A DNA stretch of 64,000 nucleotides from Microbacterium schleiferi (GTDB lineage Bacteria > Actinomycetota > Actinomycetes > Actinomycetales > Microbacteriaceae), in contig NZ_CP064760.1 of assembly GCF_015565955.1 (NCBI RefSeq), positions 2,852,001 to 2,916,000 of the forward strand. The letters run 5' to 3'. A model generated the notes under the pieces. That model made no database searches. It was not told the origin of the DNA and saw only the letters and a program-made list of their open reading frames with translations. Shown here one piece after another: positions 1 through 7,824 of the stretch. The translations under genes were made by a program, and so were the position numbers. The number at the start of each line of letters is the position of its first letter. Position 1 is the first letter of the stretch.

Positions 1-114
1 CGGCTGGCGCGCCCATCCGATCGCGGCGGGATTGAGCCGGCCGCCCGGGAGCGTCAAGGACACGGGAGCGGTGAGCTCGTCACCGTCGCCTTGTTGGGGG
101 AATCTGGTCTGCAT
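1..114 (-). CDS. DUF2804 family protein, N-terminal fragment
   Basis: Reading from the ATG at 114 gives 38 codons that run off the window edge. The residues include ELTAPV, GGRLNPAAIGWARQP, which matches the opening of DUF2804 proteins as I remember them (a Gly-Arg-Leu-Asn-Pro-Ala turn followed by Gly-Trp-Ala-Arg). A GAGGTG sequence lies about 8 bases upstream of the ATG. The family has no established function. It is an eukaryote- and bacteria-wide family of about 330 residues, so roughly nine tenths of the gene lies outside the window. The call rests on the N-terminus alone. Confidence 0.6.
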   Translation of the reverse strand, partial: MQTRFPQQGDGDELTAPVSLTLPGGRLNPAAIGWARQP

Positions 115-330
115 CGACACGGCACCTCGGCGTGATGGGGAGCACTGCGAGCCGGCAGCCGCCGGCACAGCACCCTCAGCCTAGATCCAGGACGCGCCCG
201 CGCATGCCGTACCGATTGCAGGCTGAACCAGCCCGGGACGCAGCTGCCGGGGCCCAGAGTGGCGTTGATCCTGCGATCGGCCCAGCAGCGGGGCGGTGAC
301 GGGTGCGGGAGCCGGTCGGTGGCGAACAGA
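115..330. other. Intergenic stretch, nothing recognised
   Basis: Only short overlapping open frames without a ribosome binding site or family resemblance occur here. It separates the leftward DUF2804 gene from the 3' end of the leftward hsp20 gene. Confidence 0.5.
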
Positions 331-363
331 ACGGCCCCCGACTCGGAAAGAGTCGGGGCCGTT
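331..363 (-). terminator. Hairpin terminator downstream of hsp20
   Basis: ACGGCCCC...GACTC pairs with GAGTCGGGGCCGT across a short GGAAA loop, with one bulged C in the left arm. It starts 14 bases beyond the hsp20 stop codon, as expected for a rho-independent terminator of that leftward gene. Confidence 0.75.
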
Positions 364-376
364 GCACGAAGGAAGG

Positions 377-838
377 TCAGGCGCTGGCGCCGGCCTCCTG
401 GACCTCGGTGGATGCCTCGTCGACGCGGATCGTCGAGGCTGAGTCGGTCGCGATCTCGATCTTGCGGGGCTGAGCCTTTGGGCTCACCGGAATCGTCACC
501 GTCAGCACGCCGTTCGCGTAGCTCGCAGCAATGCCGTCGGTGTCGATGCCCTGTCCGAGGCTCAACTGGCGCAGGAAGCTGCCGGCCTCGCGCTCACGGG
601 TGATCCACTTGACGCCGTCCTGCGACCGCAGGGTGCGCTCGGCGCGGATGGTCAGCAACTGGCCGTCGACATCCACGTCGACCGAGCCCGGGTCGATGCC
701 AGGCAGGTCAGCGGAGACCACGTAGTGGTTGCCGTCCCGGTAGAGGTCCATCGGCATCTGGCGCGGTCCACGCCGGTTGCCGTCGAAGAGTGCGTTCGCG
801 AATCGCTCCATGTCGCGGAGCGGGTCATAGGTTGCCAT
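377..838 (-). CDS. Hsp20/alpha-crystallin family small heat shock protein
   Basis: This 153-residue cytosolic holdase chaperone binds unfolding proteins without ATP. The alpha-crystallin domain spans about residues 30-130, with the family hallmarks ADLPGID near residue 43 and GVLTVTIPV at 110-118. The tail is short and acidic. The frame stays open further upstream to 910, but the start at 838 is chosen because AAAGGAG sits 8 bases before it and because the longer version would run through the operators at 891-911. Expression is probably heat-induced through those operators. It is a single-gene transcript ending at the hairpin at 331-363. Confidence 0.93.
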   Translation of the reverse strand: MATYDPLRDMERFANALFDGNRRGPRQMPMDLYRDGNHYVVSADLPGIDPGSVDVDVDGQLLTIRAERTLRSQDGVKWITREREAGSFLRQLSLGQGIDTDGIAASYANGVLTVTIPVSPKAQPRKIEIATDSASTIRVDEASTEVQEAGASA

Positions 839-890
839 CTCGTCTCCTTTGCGAGCGGGGTCGGATGCCGCATCCGACCGAGTTCTGAAA

Positions 891-911
891 GTTGAGTCAC
901 TCTGACTCAAC
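891..911. promoter_or_regulatory. HAIR element (HspR operator) upstream of hsp20
   Basis: TTGAGT-N7-ACTCAA, extended to GTTGAGT/ACTCAAC, is a perfect inverted repeat with the 7-base spacing of the HspR-associated inverted repeat (consensus CTTGAGT-N7-ACTCAAG). It lies about 55-75 bases upstream of the chosen hsp20 start. HspR is a MerR-type repressor of heat-shock genes in actinobacteria. The site is seen in the sequence; binding is inferred. Confidence 0.8.
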
Positions 912-921
912 TAGGTTCAGA

Positions 922-948
922 TTAGCACTCTCCCCCATCGAGTGCCAG
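922..948. promoter_or_regulatory. CIRCE element (HrcA operator) upstream of hsp20
   Basis: TTAGCACTC-N9-GAGTGCCAG matches the CIRCE consensus TTAGCACTC-N9-GAGTGCTAA at all but two positions and with the exact 9-base spacer. It lies only 10 bases beyond the HAIR element, so the same small promoter could be repressed by both HrcA and HspR. Confidence 0.82.
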
Positions 949-1005
949 CTCAGTGGGCGCGCGAAAGCCTCGCTGTCAGCGAACAGCGATCGAGTTCCGG
1001 TGCCC

Positions 1006-2181
1006 TCAGCGGAACGCCGAGATTCCGGTCAGAGCCTGCCCGAGGACGAGCGTGTGCATCTCGACGGTTCCCTCGTAGGTGAGCACCGACTCCAGGTTCG
1101 CGGCGTGCCGGATGACGGGGTACTCCAGCGAGATGCCGTTGGCGCCGAGCACGGTGCGCGCGGTGCGGCAGATCTCCAGAGCCTCGCGCACGTTGTTGAG
1201 CTTTCCGAGGCTCACCTGATCGGGCGTGAGGATGCCGGCATCCTTCCGTCGCCCCAGGTGCACCGCGAGCAGAAGTCCCTTTTCATACTCCAGCATGCTG
1301 TCGACGAGCTTCTGCTGCGTGAGCTGGAAGCCGCCGATCGGACGCCCGAACTGTGTGCGCTCGCGGGCGTAGGCAAGCGCCGCCGTCAGCGCCGACCGCG
1401 CCGCGCCGAGCGCTCCCCACACGATCCCGTAGCGCGCCTCGTTCAGGCAGCTGAGCGGACCCTTGAGACCGACGACCTCGGGGAGGACAGCGTCCGCCGG
1501 TAGGCGCACACCATCGAGGACGAGCTCAGAGGTGACGGACGCGCGCAGGGACAGCTTGTGATGGATCTGTGGCGCCGAGAATCCGGGGGTATCCGTCGGT
1601 ACGACGAAGCCTCGGATGCCGTCATCAGTCTGGGCCCACACGATCGCCACGTCCGCGACCGATCCGTTCGTGATCCACATCTTGCGACCCTCGAGGATCC
1701 AGTCGGTGCCGTCGCGGCGCGCGCGGGTGCGCATGCTCGCGGGGTCTGATCCGGCATCCGGTTCGGTCAGCCCGAAGCATCCGATGAGCTCTCCCGCCGC
1801 CATCCCCGGGAGCCAGCGAGTCTTCTGCTCCTCGCTCCCCCACCGCCAGATCGCGAACATCGCCAGCGACCCCTGCACCGAGACGAGCGAGCGGATGCCG
1901 GAGTCGGCGGCTTCGAGTTCGAGACACGCGAGACCGTACTCGGTCGCCGACATGCCGGCACACCCGTATCCCTCCAGGTGCATACCCAACACGCCGAGCT
2001 GTCCGAGATCCTTCGCGAGGCCGCGGAGATCATCGATCTCACCGCGCTCGAACCAGTCGGCGACGTAGGGCGTCACCCGCCGTTCCACGAGGTCGCGCAC
2101 GGCGTCGCGGGTCGCGCGCTCGTCATCGGTCAGCAGCGCATCGACATCGGCGATATCAATGAGGGCGTCAAGGGATGCCAT
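1006..2181 (-). CDS. gcdH: Glutaryl-CoA dehydrogenase-like acyl-CoA dehydrogenase
   Basis: The predicted reaction is oxidative decarboxylation of glutaryl-CoA to crotonyl-CoA with FAD, in lysine/glutarate breakdown. The protein has 391 residues. GCFGLTEPDAGSDP at about 135-147 is the FAD/substrate loop typical of glutaryl-CoA dehydrogenases, followed by GRKMWITNG near 165. The C-terminus carries TYEGT with the probable catalytic base Glu370. The ATG at 2181 has AAGGAG about 8 bases upstream; longer frames have no such site. It overlaps the end of the upstream CoA-transferase gene by 14 bases, so the two form an operon. Other short-chain acyl-CoA dehydrogenases are possible but fit less well. 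Confidence 0.88.
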   Translation of the reverse strand: MASLDALIDIADVDALLTDDERATRDAVRDLVERRVTPYVADWFERGEIDDLRGLAKDLGQLGVLGMHLEGYGCAGMSATEYGLACLELEAADSGIRSLVSVQGSLAMFAIWRWGSEEQKTRWLPGMAAGELIGCFGLTEPDAGSDPASMRTRARRDGTDWILEGRKMWITNGSVADVAIVWAQTDDGIRGFVVPTDTPGFSAPQIHHKLSLRASVTSELVLDGVRLPADAVLPEVVGLKGPLSCLNEARYGIVWGALGAARSALTAALAYARERTQFGRPIGGFQLTQQKLVDSMLEYEKGLLLAVHLGRRKDAGILTPDQVSLGKLNNVREALEICRTARTVLGANGISLEYPVIRHAANLESVLTYEGTVEMHTLVLGQALTGISAFR

Positions 2182-3346
2182 GGGTCTCTCCTTCAGGGTC
2201 GCCGGCGGCGATGTCGGCGTCGAGCCAGCGGCGGATCTCCTCGCCGTGCTCATCGAGGTGTGGTGGACGCCGGTACTCGGTGATCGGGGTCCGCGACAAC
2301 CGCAGAGGCGATCTCGTCTGCGCCGTGCCACCGTCGACCTCCACCACCGGCGAAAGCCCGAGACGCTCGGCGAGCGCAAAGCCGTCAGCCACGGTGCCGA
2401 TCGTCCCGGCCGGCACTCCGGCATCCATGAGGCGATCGGCCCACGCGGATGCAGAGTCCGCCTGAAGACGCCGCTCCAGCTCGTCGATGAGCGCATCGCG
2501 GTGCGCGACCCGCTGTCCGTTCGTTGCGAACCGGGGATCCGCACTGAGCCCTGGCGCCCCGAGCACCGCGCACAGCCGCGCGAACTGCGCGTCGTTTCCC
2601 ACGGCGAGCGCGAGCGCACCCTCCCCGGTCTTCACCGTCTCGTACGGCGCGATCGACGGATGCCGATTGCCCAGCGACCGCGGAGTACTGCCGGTCGCGT
2701 GCAGAGCAGACGCCTGATTGACCAGTGCCGCCTGCAGGCTCGTGAGAAGCGCGATCTCGACCCGCTGACCCCTGCCACTGCGGCCGCGCTCGTAGAGAGC
2801 GGCGAGCACGGCGGTTGCGAGGTCTTTGGCGGCGAGGACATCGACGATCGCGACGCCGACCTTGGCGGGCTCACCCACCGGACCAGTGATGTCCATGAGG
2901 CCGCCTTGAGCCTGGATGAGAAAGTCGTAGCCCGGCAGGCGCGCTCCTGGGCCCCCGCCGAAGCCGGTGACGGAGGCGTAGATCAGCCCGGGGTTCGCGG
3001 GCTGCAGACTCTCATAGTCCAGCCCGAAGCGGGTGAGGGTGCCGGGGAGGAAGTTCTCGATCAGGACGTCCGCGCGCGCCGCGAGCTGTTGCGCCCGACG
3101 AAGGTCGGCAGGGTCGTCGAGATCGAAAGCGACCGATCGCTTCCCGCGATTGGCCGACTCGAAATACGAGGTCGAGTTCTCGGTCCAGGGCGGTCCCCAC
3201 CGGCGAGTGTCGTCGCCCAAACCCGCTCGCTCGACCTTGATGACATCGGCGCCGAGATCGGCAAGTGTCGACGCCGCCAGGGGGCCGGCGAGCACACGAC
3301 TGAAGTCGGCGACGATCACGCCGTCCAGAGGCATCGGGTCATGCAT
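2168..3346 (-). CDS. Family III CoA-transferase (CaiB/BaiF), probable glutarate CoA-transferase
   Basis: This protein of about 392 residues belongs to the formyl-CoA transferase/CaiB fold. Visible features are the N-terminal DFSRVLAGP loop, LGADVIKVE near 31-39 and NRGKRS near 67. GYDFLIQAQGG carries the expected catalytic Asp at about 141. Being first in an overlapping operon with the glutaryl-CoA dehydrogenase, it most likely activates glutarate by moving CoA from a donor such as succinyl-CoA, as its mammalian relative SUGCT does. The start at 3346 has GGAGAG upstream; an internal ATG at 3334 is the alternative. Substrate assignment is inferred from context. Confidence 0.85.
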   Translation of the reverse strand: MHDPMPLDGVIVADFSRVLAGPLAASTLADLGADVIKVERAGLGDDTRRWGPPWTENSTSYFESANRGKRSVAFDLDDPADLRRAQQLAARADVLIENFLPGTLTRFGLDYESLQPANPGLIYASVTGFGGGPGARLPGYDFLIQAQGGLMDITGPVGEPAKVGVAIVDVLAAKDLATAVLAALYERGRSGRGQRVEIALLTSLQAALVNQASALHATGSTPRSLGNRHPSIAPYETVKTGEGALALAVGNDAQFARLCAVLGAPGLSADPRFATNGQRVAHRDALIDELERRLQADSASAWADRLMDAGVPAGTIGTVADGFALAERLGLSPVVEVDGGTAQTRSPLRLSRTPITEYRRPPHLDEHGEEIRRWLDADIAAGDPEGETHGIP

Positions 3347-3457
3347 CCGGCTCTCGCTCTCCGCACTGAGGATGCCTCAACCCTAGCGAGCGGGACGCAG
3401 GCTCTGAGGTACCGGATTGCACCGGGGATCTGGCGAGGCCGGCAGTAGCCTGGACCC

Positions 3458-4452
3458 GTGGATGACACGCAGGCAGCGTCTGAACCTTCGGCGGGATGCG
3501 GCTCGCACTGCACCTGCGGAGCACCCGGGAGGTCACAGTTTCTCTCGCTGGGCCAGACGCAGCTGCCTACGCCGCACGCCGCCCCTGCTGCGGGCCGTCA
3601 CCGGATCGCCCAGGCGGCCATTCCCGCCGGCACCTTCACGATGGGCGACTCGTCGAGCGACGCCAATCGGGGCGACGGCGAGACCCCGCAACACGAGGTG
3701 TCGATCAGCGCGTTCGAGATCGATACGACGAGCGTCACCAACGATGACTTCGCCCGCTTCGTCGACGAGACCGGCTACCTCACCGAAGCCGAGACCTTCG
3801 GATTCTCGGCTGTCTTCCATCTGGCGCTCGAGGCGCCCGAAAGCGACATCATGGGACAGCCCGACGCAACACCGTGGTGGTTCGGGGTCCGCGGCGCCGA
3901 CTGGCGGCATCCGGGAGGCAGGAACTCGACGATCGACGCGCTGGGTGATCACCCCGTGGTCCACGTCTCCTGGAACGACGCGATGGCCTACTGCGCGTGG
4001 GCGGGGCGGCGACTGCCGACCGAGGCCGAGTGGGAGTACGCGGCCCGCGGCGGACTCGACAGCAAGAAATATCCGTGGGGAGACGACGAACCGGATGCCG
4101 ACGGCGCCTGGCGCATCAACATCTGGCAGGGCGAGTTTCCAGGCATCAACACCCTCGAGGACGGCTTTCTCACCACCGCACCCGTGCGCACCTTCGAACC
4201 GAACGGCTACGGGCTCTGGCAGCCCGTCGGCAACGTGTGGGAGTGGTGCGCGGACTGGTTCGATCCCGGGTACTACGCCCGCTCGACGGATGCCGACCCT
4301 CAGGGCCCCGATCGCGGTAGCTCCCGCATCCTGCGCGGGGGAGCTACCTCTGCCATATCTCGTACTGCAATCGCTACCGCAACGCGGCGCGGTCGCAGAA
4401 CACTCCGGACTCCTCAATGGGCAATGCGGGCTTCCGTACCGTCGGACTCTGA
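3458..4452 (+). pseudogene. Formylglycine-generating enzyme (SUMF1/FGE family), frameshifted
   Basis: FGE oxidises the Cys of CxPxR in sulfatases to formylglycine. Recognisable segments are IPAGTFTMGD near residue 53, DHPVVHVSWNDAMAYCAWAGRRLPTEAEWE in the middle and VGNVWEWCADW later. As read, the frame runs to 4492 with an unrelated tail. Adding one G to the run at 4337-4341 restores [17 protein letters not shown], then NTPDSS and GFRTVGL, and a stop at 4452 (331 residues). That puts the catalytic pair at about Cys299 and Cys304. The start is a GTG at 3458 without a strong ribosome binding site. No sulfatase lies nearby. A base-calling error is more likely than real decay. Confidence 0.85.
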
Positions 4453-4493
4453 CCGGGCGTCGAGGGAAGCCGTCCCTCTCCTCCGCATGTGAC

Positions 4494-4512
4494 TTAGGTT
4501 ATCCTTGCCTTA
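4494..4512. promoter_or_regulatory. DtxR/IdeR-type iron box
   Basis: TTAGGTTATCCTTGCCTTA agrees with the 19-base DtxR/IdeR consensus (TTAGGTTAGSCTAACCTAA) at about 15 positions. It lies 73 bases before the leader start codon at 4567 and about 108 before the siderophore-interacting protein gene. Iron-loaded DtxR/IdeR would repress there. Confidence 0.7.
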
Positions 4513-4566
4513 CCAAGCCGATCGGGCGTGCCGAGCGGACGCTCGCGACAGCCAAGGAGGATGCCG

Positions 4567-4605
4567 ATGGCCAGTGACGCCACTCCGACGGAGGCCGACC
4601 TGTGA
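4567..4605 (+). CDS. 12-residue upstream ORF (MASDATPTEADL)
   Basis: The ATG at 4567 follows AAGGAGG at good spacing, the only strong ribosome binding site in the region. Twelve codons later its stop TGA overlaps the GTG start of the next gene in the sequence GTGA (4602-4605). Translation of the main gene may therefore depend on coupling from this leader. Peptide composition gives no attenuation signal such as repeated rare codons, so a coding role for the peptide itself is unproven. Confidence 0.5.
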   Translation: MASDATPTEADL

Positions 4606-5444
4606 GCGAGGTGTCGACCTCGAACCGCGAGCGCCGCAAGCCACCATCCCGTCGGGCTCCGAGGCACAGGCAGCTGATCGCCGCGGAGGTCCGTCGTGTC
4701 ACGCGCATCAGCCCGACGATGATCGGCGTCACGATCGGCAGTCCGGACTTCGAGGCCTACGACTACATCGGCTGGGACCAGATGTTCCGGTTCTTCTTCC
4801 GTCGGCCCGGTCAGGACTCGCTGCGCCTCCCGACCTGGTCGAATGACGGCTGGATGGCTCAGTGGTTCATGATGTCCGCTCAGACCAGACCCCATGTGCG
4901 CCTCTACACCGCCCGCGCCTTCCGTCCCGACCTGCACGAACTCGACATCGAATTCGTCGCGCACGGGGACTCCTCCCCCGCATCCGGGTGGGCATCCCGT
5001 GTGAAACCGGGTGAACCGGTCGGCATCCTCGACGAAGGGATCACCTACCAGCCGCCGTCCTCGGAGGGGTGGCAGCTACTCGTCGGCGATGAGAGCGCGC
5101 TGCCCGCTATTCTCGCCATCATCGATCGGGCCCCGGCTGATCTGCGCGCGCGGGTGTTCCTCGAGGTGCCGCACGCGGAGGATGTCCGCGAGGTTCCCCG
5201 CCCCGAGGGTGTCAGCATTCACTGGCTGCCGCGAGAAGACAACGAGGCGATCCCCGGGCAGCTCGCGCTGCGGACGATCACCACCGCGAGCCTCCCCGCC
5301 ACGAACCCCTCGTATTCTTACGTGGCCGGCGAGAGCGGCCTCGCCACGGGGGCTCGACGCTTTCTGGTCAACGAGCTCGGCGTACCGAAAGCAGACGTCA
5401 CTTTCCAGGGGTACTGGCGACACGGGAAAGCCAGCCCCGGGTAG
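4602..5444 (+). CDS. Siderophore-interacting protein (FAD/NAD(P)H ferric-siderophore reductase)
   Basis: This 280-residue cytosolic flavoprotein is expected to reduce ferric iron out of imported siderophores. It has the SIP layout: an N-terminal FAD-binding barrel with RLYTARAF near 100 (family RxYTxR), LDIEFVAHG and GWASRVKPGEPVGI following. A NAD(P)H-type domain has GDESALPAI near 165, and the C-terminus has the conserved GYWRHGK. The GTG start at 4602 lacks its own ribosome binding site but overlaps the leader ORF stop. The iron box upstream supports low-iron induction. Transcription probably ends at the hairpin 5467-5500. Confidence 0.9.
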   Translation: MSEVSTSNRERRKPPSRRAPRHRQLIAAEVRRVTRISPTMIGVTIGSPDFEAYDYIGWDQMFRFFFRRPGQDSLRLPTWSNDGWMAQWFMMSAQTRPHVRLYTARAFRPDLHELDIEFVAHGDSSPASGWASRVKPGEPVGILDEGITYQPPSSEGWQLLVGDESALPAILAIIDRAPADLRARVFLEVPHAEDVREVPRPEGVSIHWLPREDNEAIPGQLALRTITTASLPATNPSYSYVAGESGLATGARRFLVNELGVPKADVTFQGYWRHGKASPG

Positions 5445-5466
5445 AAGACACCGGAACACGAAACAC

Positions 5467-5500
5467 GAAAGTCCCCGAGCCTGATGGCCCGGGGACTTTC
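5467..5500 (+). terminator. Rho-independent terminator after the SIP gene
   Basis: GAAAGTCCCCG pairs perfectly with CGGGGACTTTC across 12 bases (5477/5490). It begins 23 bases after the SIP stop and is followed by a short T-containing stretch. It also lies just beyond the 3' end of the leftward tRNA-Arg gene and may serve both. Confidence 0.85.
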
Positions 5501-5520
5501 GTTACTGTCTCAACACAGTG

Positions 5521-5593
5521 TGCGCCTGGAGGGACTCGAACCCCCAACCTTCTGATCCGTAGTCAGATGCTCTATCCATTGAGCTACAGGCGC
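5521..5593 (-). tRNA. tRNA-Arg (ACG)
   Basis: A 73-nucleotide cloverleaf read leftward: acceptor GCGCCTG/CAGGCGC with discriminator A, D-arm AGCTCAATGGATAGAGC, anticodon stem-loop CTGACTACGGATCAG with anticodon ACG, and T-arm with GGTTCGAGTCC. CCA is not encoded. Confidence 0.96.
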
Positions 5594-5681
5594 ATGGTCA
5601 GCGCGTTTCCGCGAGCAAACCAGCGTCCAGATTACCCCACGAACACCCGAGACAGCGAATCGTCGCGCACCTCGGAGCGGC

Positions 5682-6302
5682 TCACGTATCGGTGGGGTTC
5701 TCGCCGTCCGACGAGCGGCTCACCTCGTCGACATCGACGATCTGCGCCGTCGCCGCTGGCGTGCTCAGTCGCCGCTGGTGCGAAGCAAGCCGCGGAAGGT
5801 CGATCAGGCGGATCGACTGCATTCGCGCCCCGCGCATCGTCGCGTAGTCGGGGTCGAGGTCGGGTCGCATCCCCTCGACGATGAGGCGCCGTTCGAGGTT
5901 CGCCTCGACATCACCCCACGCGGCATCGCGCGCCTGCTCGATCAGGTGCTCGAGACCTGCCTCGTCGGTTGCGCGCTCGCGGAGTTCTTTCGCGACTCCG
6001 GTGTACTGGCGCGCTCGGCGGCGCAGATTCCGTGAGTCACGGCCCCGGTAGTCGTGGGTGCCACTCGGGTCGGACTGCTTTCCCCACGCCCGACGCCAAT
6101 CGGCTCGGGCGCGGTCGGCCGCAGCCGACTGTTCGTCGGCGAGCGCTTCGAGCGTCTGCCGCGCAAACGGCTTCAAGGCATCGAACGAGAAGGCGCTGTC
6201 GTTGCGGATCGCGTCGACGAGGATCCGGTTGCGGATGCTCAGACGTGCCGCGGCGATAGCGATGATGACGCCCTCGGCGACAGCATCGGCCGTCCTGCCC
6301 AT
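5682..6302 (-). CDS. Conserved hypothetical protein
   Basis: This 206-residue soluble protein is rich in Arg, Ala and Glu and mostly helical in appearance. It begins with GRTADAVAEGVIIAIAAARL and contains an arginine-rich stretch (RDSRNLRRRARQY) near 90-105. GAGGAGG stands 8 bases before the ATG at 6302, so the start is secure. I recognise it only as a type of small protein common in Microbacteriaceae, with no catalytic motif visible. Homologues are sometimes labelled asparagine synthase, but nothing here resembles that enzyme. It stands alone between a tRNA gene and a small membrane protein. Confidence 0.75.
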   Translation of the reverse strand: MGRTADAVAEGVIIAIAAARLSIRNRILVDAIRNDSAFSFDALKPFARQTLEALADEQSAAADRARADWRRAWGKQSDPSGTHDYRGRDSRNLRRRARQYTGVAKELRERATDEAGLEHLIEQARDAAWGDVEANLERRLIVEGMRPDLDPDYATMRGARMQSIRLIDLPRLASHQRRLSTPAATAQIVDVDEVSRSSDGENPTDT

Positions 6303-6368
6303 CCGCCACCTCCTCGATAGAGGGTATCGGGCGGTGGCGTGAGCGGGACGCGCGCGGCGGCCTGAGGA

Positions 6369-6746
6369 TCAGGCGGTCTTCGCGTACCGGGCGTCGCCGA
6401 AGCCGAGGATGAGGTAGCCGATGAAGGGCAGGAGAAACAGCAGGAAGAACGAGAAGGCCCCGCCCTTCCCGAAGTTCGCCCCCACCTTGACGGCGACGAT
6501 GATGGCGAGGATCAGGTTGGCGATCGGAACGAAATACAGAAGACCGAGCCATGCGGAGTACCCCGCGACCTTCACGAGGATGAACATGTTCACGATCGGA
6601 ATGATCGCCAGGATGCCGGGCCATCCCGCTTTCGTGAAGACGCGCCACAGGGCGACGACGACGATGACATAGATCACCAGGCCGATGATCGAGGACGTCC
6701 AGACGGACGAAAGGCTGGCCTGGTCGGTGATGGAGGTCGTAAGCAT
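6369..6746 (-). CDS. Small four-helix membrane protein (DUF5684-like)
   Basis: This protein of about 125 residues is almost entirely membrane-embedded. Hydrophobic helices lie near residues 18-37, 46-62, 66-86 and 95-115, and GWPGILAIIPIVN sits between the first two. This glycine-tryptophan-proline loop and repeated VPIANLILAI-type helix suggest DUF5684, whose function is unknown. The ATG at 6746 is taken; a GTG two codons earlier at 6752 is equally possible because neither has a clear ribosome binding site. Confidence 0.72.
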   Translation of the reverse strand: MLTTSITDQASLSSVWTSSIIGLVIYVIVVVALWRVFTKAGWPGILAIIPIVNMFILVKVAGYSAWLGLLYFVPIANLILAIIVAVKVGANFGKGGAFSFFLLFLLPFIGYLILGFGDARYAKTA

Positions 6747-6790
6747 GGCCACAGCCTAGAGCGAAACCACTCCGCGCTTCCAGCTAACTC

Positions 6791-7753
6791 TCAGGAAAGT
6801 GCGGAGATCCGCCACGACGCCTTGTGAGAATCGCCGGGCGCGATCACCCCGAGTCCCGTGTCGAACGGGTAGCTGTCGTCGTTGAAGGCATCCGGGGCAC
6901 ACGTCATCGGTTCCACGGCCAAGCCCGCGCGGTGACCGGGAGCTCCCGGACCTGCTGGCTGGTCGGCCGTGTGAATCTGGACCCACGGGCAGCGCGAATC
7001 CCAGGTGATCGCCGCGCCGACACCCTGCGCATCGGCCACCCGCGTCGTCACGAGCCCGTCGCGGTCGCGGACCAGGTCGGTGTAGGCGTGGTCGATCATG
7101 ACGGTGCCGATGGTGCGGGATTCGCGGAAGTCGAAGCGTTCGGCATCCGCGGTGACCGGCTGGAGTCCGACGGGTGAGAGCCGATCGGGGGTGACGGTGA
7201 GCACCTGCGCGGCGGGAAGCGTGAACGTCCAGTCATCGAGCGCGCCGGGTGCGACAAGGTACGGATGCGGTCCCGTGCCCCACGGCGCGAAATCGCGACT
7301 CAGGTTGGTCGCCTTCACCCGCTGGGTCAGCCCGTCCGCGCCGAGCGCGAAAGTCGTCTCCACACGGATGCGCCAGGGGTACCCCTGCTGCGGCTGGATC
7401 GTGGCGCCGAGCGTCACCCAGCTCTCGGCCGTCTCGACCGGGGCGAAGTCCAGCCAGGACGCGAGTCCGTGCAGGGCCTGACCTCGGCCCGGTTCTGTCA
7501 GGGCCACGTCGTACTGCCGTCCGCGGAACGTGTAGCGGCCGTCAACGATCCGATTGGGCCAGGGCGCGAGGGTCGCGCCGCGAAAGAACGGGCGCACGAT
7601 GTCGGCCTCGAACGGCACGACCAGGTCGCGGCCGCGATACCGCAGGCTGCGAAGCGTCGCACCCACGCTTGCGATCGTCGCTTCGTAGTCACCCGCCGTG
7701 ATGGTGTGCTGCACACCAGAGGCAGGGATGACGGACGCAGACTCATCGTTCAT
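6791..7753 (-). CDS. Aldose 1-epimerase (mutarotase) family protein
   Basis: The 320-residue protein interconverts alpha and beta anomers of aldoses. The galactose mutarotase fold is marked by PWPNRIVDGRY near 80, the catalytic-type His in WGTGPHPYLV and the C-terminal acid in LAVEPMTCAPDAFN. It lies 71 bases downstream of araA on the same strand and is probably the last gene of the arabinose operon, feeding the right sugar anomer into isomerisation. The ATG at 7753 is the likely start although the GGAGG upstream is about 17 bases away; the frame extends further up with no better site. Confidence 0.88.
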   Translation of the reverse strand: MNDESASVIPASGVQHTITAGDYEATIASVGATLRSLRYRGRDLVVPFEADIVRPFFRGATLAPWPNRIVDGRYTFRGRQYDVALTEPGRGQALHGLASWLDFAPVETAESWVTLGATIQPQQGYPWRIRVETTFALGADGLTQRVKATNLSRDFAPWGTGPHPYLVAPGALDDWTFTLPAAQVLTVTPDRLSPVGLQPVTADAERFDFRESRTIGTVMIDHAYTDLVRDRDGLVTTRVADAQGVGAAITWDSRCPWVQIHTADQPAGPGAPGHRAGLAVEPMTCAPDAFNDDSYPFDTGLGVIAPGDSHKASWRISALS

Positions 7754-7824
7754 ACCGCCAGTCTGCCTGACCTCCAGTGCCACCGCCGCCGAGGAGTCGC
7801 GGTCGTTCACAGACCCCGCGCCGT

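Noticed and set aside
259..603. Arg/Ser-rich open frame of 114 codons on the + strand
   Set aside because: It is antisense to the hsp20 gene, has no ribosome binding site, and its Arg/Ser composition is that of a shadow frame in GC-rich DNA.
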